From assembly GCA_002286855.1 (NCBI GenBank), contig NRSV01000002.1, positions 368,152-432,151 on the forward strand: a stretch of DNA of 64,000 nt. Direction: 5' to 3'. The position numbers and the translations under genes are program-made. Positions within the stretch are counted from its first letter, which is position 1. Each line of letters opens with the position of its first letter. This DNA comes from Bipolaris cookei (taxonomy: Eukaryota > Ascomycota > Dothideomycetes > Pleosporales > Pleosporaceae). Under the pieces are notes generated by a model. That model ran no database searches. It saw nothing but the letters and a program-made list of their open reading frames with translations, and had not been told where the DNA came from. Below, one piece after another: positions 58,200 to 64,000 of the stretch.

Positions 58200-58897
58200 G
58201 ATTTGGTTACAATTGGGGAGTTTGGATGGGAGTAGTGTGGCTATGGTGCTTCGGCCTTTATCTAGTTAAGCTATTGCTAGCTTTCTAGATGCCTGGTGCT
58301 AAAGAGCAGTTTGATAACAGAAAGAGATGTTAGATAGCTAGGCAATCCTCTAACGGGCTCTTCTAGGGGAAAAGAAAAAGGTTCACTATTTAGTTCAAAA
58401 AGTAACTCTCTCTAATTTCAATGAGTAGCTCCCTCGTGATGTAACTTCATTGATCCCTCGTCAAGAACGACGATGCTCTATTCCCTCCTCATGCTATTAC
58501 ATGTTTGCACGAAGGAGTATAGTAAACTCCATGGTTAGATGCACATGGCTTCACCACAACTTTTGCTCTGATCTTTGTTCTTGTCTTTGTGCCCGTTGTT
58601 TTCCCGCTTAGGACATATCTTTCAACCCACACGCCCAGAATCGATTCATGGCATTCCTCTTATGCATATGTGAGCACCATCAATCAAGGTAATTAGACTA
58701 GGAATTGGCTATCGCTGTGATAGAGATCGTGCCAGCATCGTGCCAGTAGCTTAACTTCTCCATTGTGTATCAGATTCTGTGAATGCGAAATCGCCAAGAG
58801 CGACACATCTGTCTTTTTAAAGAACGTGTTTACTTTCTAGAGTATTTTGAATGCGTAGCGAATGGCTGTCGGTTCTCAACAAAACAGTTTGCGCATT
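58200..58897. other. AT-rich gap with decayed repeat-like sequence
   Basis: Contains TAGC/GCTA-rich sequence resembling decayed transposon remains. No gene is seen. Confidence 0.4.
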
Positions 58898-59768
58898 ATG
58901 GCATACTCAGCTGCTCACACGCGACAACGACTACAAAATCCCTCCTCAGTGTCACCAACACAGACGCAATCAGTAAGCTTGCCTTTGCTATCTCTTTCTA
59001 GCCGTCTAGAAATGACTAACATTTTCACCTAGCACTCTGCCACTGCCCTAGAGCAATCTTGTATTCCGTTTTCTCCAGAACAAGCACCGCAAGTGGTTAT
59101 GCTTCAGCCCAATGACATAGTCCGTGACCCGCTATACCAGTGTGTCGAACCCGGGACGCGCAACCAGATCAGACGTTATCTCTCTGGGCTCTGGAATATT
59201 GCGAACTATTCTATTAATACGGGAAAAAAGGCTAAGGCACTTGCGGATATTCATAACTTCAGTACAAGAGTTCTTAAGCAAGCCAGATACATAGAAGTAA
59301 GTAAAGGCCAACAGTCGCCTCCTCGTACATCTGCCTACAACAGACCTGAACAAACCGATCAACGATTGCACCCTATTAACACAGCCCTTGCACCAGCAAT
59401 CACCACAACCCCAAGCACAAGTGGACCAAGAGAATCATCCCTCGCAGTTGGAATCTCCATGGGCATGGCGGCCTCCAGTTTTGCCGCACACCGAGGTCGT
59501 CGCCCCTCAAGCCTCCGCTCAGCTGCGTGCGAGCATCAATCGTTACGTTCCTCAGGTCTGGTACTGTCTTCTACGCGCTGGAGATAAGTCCGAACCTGTA
59601 ACCGATGATGTTCTACAGAGGCGGCAGCGTGCGCAACAATGGCTCATTTCGTTTAAGATGAGTCTTACTGTTGAGGGTCACATCTATATTACGGAGGTTC
59701 TCAGGTGGATGCACAGCGAACAGGCTGCAGGAAGAGATCCGTTGGTGTCTATTGGGTACCAAAGATAG
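58898..59768 (+). CDS. Hypothetical protein, three exons
   Basis: Model: 58898-58972, 59033-59300 and 59344-59768, 255 residues. The first junction (donor GTAAGC, acceptor CACCTAG) joins TQTQS to HSATALEQSC in phase 0. Exon 2 contains PNDIVRDPLYQCVEPGTRNQ and IRRYLSGLWNIANYSINTGK. Exon 3 is Gln/Pro-rich, then ends with SFKMSLTVEGHIYITEVLRW. The second intron needs the donor GTAAAG at 59301; the stronger-looking GTAAGT at 59297 would lead to an immediate stop, and no splicing gives a different 59587 end. No family is recognised. Confidence 0.5.
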
Positions 59769-60692
59769 CATCGGTTCATAGGCGAACATGGGAGATGGGA
59801 ACTAGGGAGGTTCCATTGACAGTACTAGGGTCGAAAGTTTTCACGAATAGGTTGTCTAGTGTGGATAATGCCAACTGGCTCAAGCACAGGTCTCGGAGCA
59901 CGTGGGGTTAGGGAATGGATATGTGGGTTAATAGACATCCTGTCTATGATGTGTGAATCTAAGGATGCGTGCAGGGGCATTCATATGATGCTGAACAACG
60001 CGAGTAGCTAATGTATGTAATAACATTTTTTGTTGAGAATATATGGGTTCAGTCCAGGGTGGAAGGTTCTTGGGGGTCACATGATATCCCGTTGTGGCAG
60101 GCACTGTCCAGTTGGTCATAGCTCCAACCACAAAAGGGTGAGAATAGTAGAGAGATACACGATAGTCAAGACAATACGTTGTAGCCACCCTACCTTGTCC
60201 CTCCTCCCACTCTATTATCAATGGTAGTCATACTACCAGAGGGACCTCATTTTAACATTTTTTACTGTTTTAAACAAATGACTCTACGAAAGCCCATCCC
60301 AGTTTCGACAAACAAGACGATGCCGAGTAGGATTATCTAACAGAAAAGGATCTTAGTCTTAATTTGACAATGCTATCACATTCAAAAGCCCTTGTGACGT
60401 ACAATCTCTAAGAGCCAGGTAATTGTGAGCCCAGCGGCCTATCGAGCTGATGGATAAGAATATCCTGATACCAACTGTCATCCTTCATTTTGACTCGCCA
60501 CGTTTTCATGGCATTCAAACAACAATTAATTCTTAAACCCAATGAGCAAGCTGCAGAAATCTACCGCAACACAATCGCTAGACATCCAAACTGCATACAC
60601 AATATCAGCCAACCCAACTGCTACCACCCGCCCCACACCCACTCACCCAGCATCTACAACCCCTACTCATCCACGCTCCTAACAACAACAAC
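59769..60692. other. AT-rich gap
   Basis: No supported gene. The right part is C/A-rich and could be a leader for the small gene that follows. Confidence 0.45.
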
Positions 60693-61015
60693 ATGCCCCT
60701 CCCACCCAAACACCCTATTAACATTCAAACCCAGAAAAATCGTAAGAAACCCTTACCTTACTAACTTTGTCCCACTCCACCCACGGCACACAATTCTAAT
60801 CCCACGCCCACCTACTCCCAGGATCCAACACAATATCCACTGTACGCTTCCACTCACAAAAAAATCCTCACCTCCTTTATCCCCAGATTATCCGCTACAC
60901 AGCGCATCCAGAAGGCGCGCCGCGGGATCGCGAGCTCGGCGAAGAACTTGAAGATGCGGTCGTGCACGATGTGGGCCCGCGCGTGTGGAAGATTACGTCG
61001 GGGCAGCGGGTGTAA
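60693..61015 (+). CDS. Small hypothetical protein with a 20-nt microexon
   Basis: Exons 60693-60741, 60822-60841 and 60887-61015 splice in frame to 65 residues. Donors are GTAAGA and GTACGC; acceptors are CTCCCAG and ATCCCCAG. The third exon has a marked rise in GC content and reads HPEGAPRDRELGEELEDAVV then DVGPRVWKITSGQRV, which looks like a genuine conserved acidic protein. An N-terminal extension by further exons cannot be excluded. The competing unspliced frame is Arg-rich and less protein-like. No family is named. Confidence 0.38.
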
Positions 61016-61039
61016 ATTACGAGGTAATGGAGGAGGTCG

Positions 61040-61426
61040 ATGGAGGGCAAGGGGAGGAGAGAGGGTTCTGGTGATGGAGGCAGCTCTGGGAGTGACTGGT
61101 TTGGCGAGGTGTATTCTTCAGACGATAAAGAGAAGCCTAATGAAGAAAAGAGGTCTTCTAATGAAGGAGATAGTTCTGCTGAAGAAGGTAGCTCTGATGG
61201 CCACGGCTGGCCTGAGGGCGATGAAGTCTTTATGGATGGAGACGTCTCCAGGGACGAAGATTATTCAAATCAAGGAAACAGATTTAGCGATAGAGACTGG
61301 AATGAGAGTAGAGGTTTCTGTAGTGATGCAGATTGTTCGGGCGATGAAACCTGTTTTGGCGATGAAATAGGCTTTGAAAGTGGAGGCTGTTCTGGCGATG
61401 AAGTAAGTTGCGGCAATGAAGCCTGA
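61040..61426 (+). CDS. Acidic repeat ORF reading the minisatellite on the plus strand
   Basis: An ATG-started 128-codon frame with Gly/Ser/Asp/Glu-rich hexapeptide repeats, ending at TGA 61424-61426. The repeat phase continues past the stop for about 60 codons. It competes with the minus-strand reading, and only one or neither may be expressed. Confidence 0.25.
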   Translation: MEGKGRREGSGDGGSSGSDWFGEVYSSDDKEKPNEEKRSSNEGDSSAEEGSSDGHGWPEGDEVFMDGDVSRDEDYSNQGNRFSDRDWNESRGFCSDADCSGDETCFGDEIGFESGGCSGDEVSCGNEA

Positions 61427-61660
61427 TCTAGTAATGAAGCCTGCTCTTGCGATGCAAGCTGCTCTGGTAGCGGAGAATGCTCTGGCAACAGAGGCTGCTC
61501 TGGCAATAAAGACTGTTCTAGTGGCGCACGTTGCTTTAGTAACAGAGGCTCCTCTGGCACCAGGGGTTGCTCTGTGAATGAAAACTGCTCTGGCGGTGCA
61601 CACTGTTCTGGCAATATATAATGGTTTGGCGATGGAGACTACTCTGGTGGTGCATACTGT
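61114..61660. repeat. 18-bp-period coding minisatellite (hexapeptide repeat on both strands)
   Basis: About 30 diverged 18-bp units. On the plus strand they read as hexapeptides of the form xCSGNE/SxxDE (for example CSGDET, GCSGNK, ECSGNR). On the minus strand they read xPEQxL (LLPEQP, LLPEHS, PLPEQL). Units differ by substitutions and keep the frame. Confidence 0.75.
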
Positions 61661-61752
61661 GCTTCATCTTCCTTTGGTACCAATGTTCTCGTTGGACTCT
61701 TTGAATCCCCACGGGCTGGCGGGTTCGAAGATCTGGCAGGTGTTCCTTCCAT
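61270..61752 (-). pseudogene. PEQ-hexapeptide repeat protein gene broken by one stop codon
   Basis: From an ATG at 61752 the minus strand encodes a non-repetitive N-terminus (MEGTPARSSNPPARGD and onward), then at codon 38 a TAG (61641-61639), then about 122 further codons of xPEQxxx hexapeptides to a TGA at 61270-61272. The TAG falls where the repeat register expects Gln (PPE-stop-SPS), so a single CAG-to-TAG change would explain it. Downstream of 61270 the repeat register is lost in this frame. No homologue is recognised. The opposite strand is also open, so the coding strand is uncertain. Confidence 0.4.
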
Positions 61753-62893
61753 GTCTATTGTCGTTTGAGTGTGGCTGATGAAGGTTATGGTACGAATGTC
61801 AAGGTAACTATTCTATGGCTATGGTATTATTGAGAAAACATTGAGTGATTGAACAAACGTGATGGGGCTGAGGAGTTAACTTCGCGATTAAGGGGAACAT
61901 CGTGTCCCCAGCTCTTGCATAAGGTAGTTGCGGGTTGTTTAATGGCAATAGCCAAATGTAAAAATCAGAACAGTATGGTCCTTCTTTTGGCTATGGAGGC
62001 GCTGCTAATTGCGAAAACCTATGTCAAATTAAGGAGGAGCTCTCTTTCACTTTTACTCATGCAGCTGAGTCAAAGCACCTTCCCGGGCTCAAGCAACTTT
62101 CCACATTACAGGATCGCGGTTCATATTCTCTTAGTGCAGTCTTTTTTGAATAGCTTGAGCATATCCCATATCATCGGACATGAAACCATCGATATTAAAC
62201 ATCTTGGCATTGTGGAAGCAGTAAGCTTTGAATCGAACTTTCCATGATGAAGAGCCACTATTGTGTCAGATCATCGAGTTGCGCCTAGGGCCTAGTGCGA
62301 GGAGACAACAGGCGGTAGAAAACAAAATAAAAACAGTTTCGAATAGTGATAATGGAATGAAACCCTGATGCTATTGGACAATTGACATTTCTAACCCAAA
62401 TGTCAGTTACTAGCGGCATGGCCATCTCTTAGCCAAATGCTTTGTAGGGACACGTCCCTTATTTGCAGGATTCTGTGGCTGTATTGCTTTAGAAGCTATC
62501 CAGCAGTCGAACGATATGAATCACCAATCTATAATATATGAGGTGGGTGGCCTATGACTGATCGCACGTTCTGCTACCAATACAATGACTTCTTAGTAGG
62601 TGTCTGAGAAATGATGGCGAACAACGCACGACAAATGCAATTCCTGCCGACTAAATAAATAAGTTATTTTCGTCCGGACATGATGTAGGAGGTGACTATT
62701 ATTGGTAATTCAGGAGGCGACAAAATTACGTATCTTTCTTACGGCGCCCAATTGCCTCCTGCCTAATCGGGTTAGGAAGAGGATTCTCCACTGTTCACCT
62801 TCCTCAATATGCCTCCCTTTCCGCATCACTTCTCAATCTTTGCAAACCCCAAGAGAATATTTGCGCATCGCAAAAGGTGACAGTTCGAGCAAC
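61753..62893. other. AT-rich gap
   Basis: A 132-codon frame (61849-62247) starts without ATG and has no recognisable features. No gene is supported. Confidence 0.45.
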
Positions 62894-63729
62894 ATGAGTG
62901 TCACTATGTCATCCAACCCTTCTACCATTAACCACAAGAGGTTTGCGGGCTTTTCCGACCTTCCGCTAGGTACAGCAAACAACCTCGGCATGATGCGTTC
63001 TCAGCTTACAGGCGCGTAGAGGTACGCAACAGAATATATGCAATTTGCGCATATGATAAGGACCGTCTCATCGAAAAGGAAGTGAGCCGACGCAACACAA
63101 CAACCACAAGTGATGCTTTCTGGGCAGCGCGTGGTTACTACGGCTTGACGCAGGTCTCTCGCCAAACGCGGAAGGAGTTTCACCCATTGTACCTAAAAGA
63201 TCGCGCCATCTCAGTACACATCCGTGATGCGCAGGACTACCTCGATGTTATTTACCCAACTTCTGGATCAAGTGTCATTGACCGCGAAAACATTGTCGCT
63301 TGGCTTACGATTCGCACCGATGTAGAGCGACGTGGCAAATATGACACACCCATCGAAATCCGCCCGCTCCTGGTCAGACTCTTCAATACGCCTGGCATGG
63401 ATTTTGAATTTAACGGCAAAGGTGGCGCCATTTTCAACGAATTGTTCCTTGGCTATGAACCAGAATGGAGGGCCGCAGTCAACAACGAGTTCAAGAGTGT
63501 CGAGTTAAAAGAACCGAGTGTGTTCGGAATGCGGCTGGTCCTGGATCCTAAATGCCCAACTCCCTGGATCAAACAGTGTGCGATATCCGTTACCAGGCTA
63601 CCGCATGTACCAGAAGAAGCGCTCGAGTGGTTCAGTGCATTAGGGCTCGACACGGAAAACGACATGATCTTTGTTAGACGGGGTGCACCAAAGTGGCTCC
63701 GTCGCGACTTCATAAAGGTATCAAAGTGA
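62894..63729 (+). CDS. F-box-like hypothetical protein
   Basis: Exons 62894-62969 and 63020-63729 encode 261 residues. Splicing (donor GTACAG, acceptor GCGTAG) creates GFSDLPLEVRNRIYAICAYD, the LPxEVRNRIY signature common in fungal F-box-like proteins. This is followed by YYGLTQVSRQTRKEFHPLYL, where the family usually has LLRVCRQIRxE. The rest, including IVAWLTIRTDVERRG and LVLDPKCPTPWIKQCAISV, matches no named domain. Such genes are numerous and variable in Pezizomycotina, and their targets are unknown. The ATG at 62894 is the nearest start; an inner ATG lies four codons later. Confidence 0.75.
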
Positions 63730-64000
63730 TTTGTGTTATGCGCCTATGCGAATGGTCATTCTTTTTCTATTGGATCAAAAGTAGCTTTGGCTGGACTTGG
63801 GAGGCCCAACAACATCATCTTATGTTTGACCCAATCACATCTGCGAATTCACGTGACGTTGATGTCATATTCGTGACCCAATGGACTTGTGAGGCAGACA
63901 ACGACAACGCAAATAAACTCGAGGTTTCTTGAAGCTTACAAGGGCTGACGATTTGAGATCGGCTTCCGCTCGTTCCATGCAGGCGCAAATATACGAGGCA
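63730..64000. other. Right-edge sequence
   Basis: 3' flank of the F-box-like gene. No feature is seen before the window ends. Confidence 0.5.

Noticed and set aside
61849..62247. 132-codon plus-strand frame
   Set aside because: Starts from a non-ATG codon and shows no recognisable motif.

Overview
The window reads as a gene-dense chromosome segment of a filamentous ascomycete (Pezizomycotina). Most genes carry short spliceosomal introns of about 45-75 nt, with GTAAGT/GTACGT-type donors and CTAAC/CTGAC-like branch sites. The proteins are typical fungal families: DUF3824, an AA12-type dehydrogenase, Gcn20, Whi2-like, Pex12, GCP4, ABC-B and MFS transporters, and an M28 aminopeptidase. Protein resemblances suggest Dothideomycetes, probably Pleosporales. 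That placement is inference and the genus cannot be fixed from the sequence alone.

Layout. 0-10 kb: the tail of a gene entering from the left edge, a SINE-like retroelement at its stop codon, an SR/Gly-zipper DUF3824 gene (+), an F-box-like gene (-) and a secreted AA12-type quinoprotein dehydrogenase (-). 10-24 kb: a very large Ser-rich protein (-), GCN20 (+), a Whi2-like BTB growth regulator (+), a small coiled-coil gene (-) not evident as one long ORF, then a head-to-head pair of mitochondrial genes, complex I NDUFS4/21 kDa (-) and ATP synthase subunit f (+). 24-40 kb: a 1,356-residue disordered protein (+), an orphan ORF (-), gamma-tubulin complex protein GCP4 (+), an intron-containing tRNA-Gln (-), a secreted M28 aminopeptidase (-), a PQ-loop membrane protein (-) and PEX12 (+), the last two divergent.

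40-55 kb: four consecutive recognisable genes are all membrane exporters: MATE (+), MFS (+), full-length ABC-B (-) and MFS/QDR-like (-). They are separated by 1-2 kb gaps that hold only a degenerate ORF and no visible biosynthetic core enzyme. 55-58 kb: a thiol/thiopurine-type methyltransferase (+) converging on an OTU deubiquitinase (-).

58-64 kb is gene-poor, AT-rich accessory sequence. It holds a perfect 52-bp inverted pair of SINE-like 3' ends related to the element at the left edge, a three-exon hypothetical gene, a tiny gene with a 20-nt microexon, an 18-bp minisatellite that encodes hexapeptide repeats on both strands (one reading broken by a single stop), and an F-box-like gene.

Exon coordinates were assigned by hand from splice signals and frame continuity. 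Every multi-exon model given as complete sums to a multiple of three. No biosynthetic cluster, CRISPR array, rRNA or bacterial-type system is present. The more unusual items are the SINE-like family, the dual-coding minisatellite, the exporter run and the shared OXPHOS promoter.
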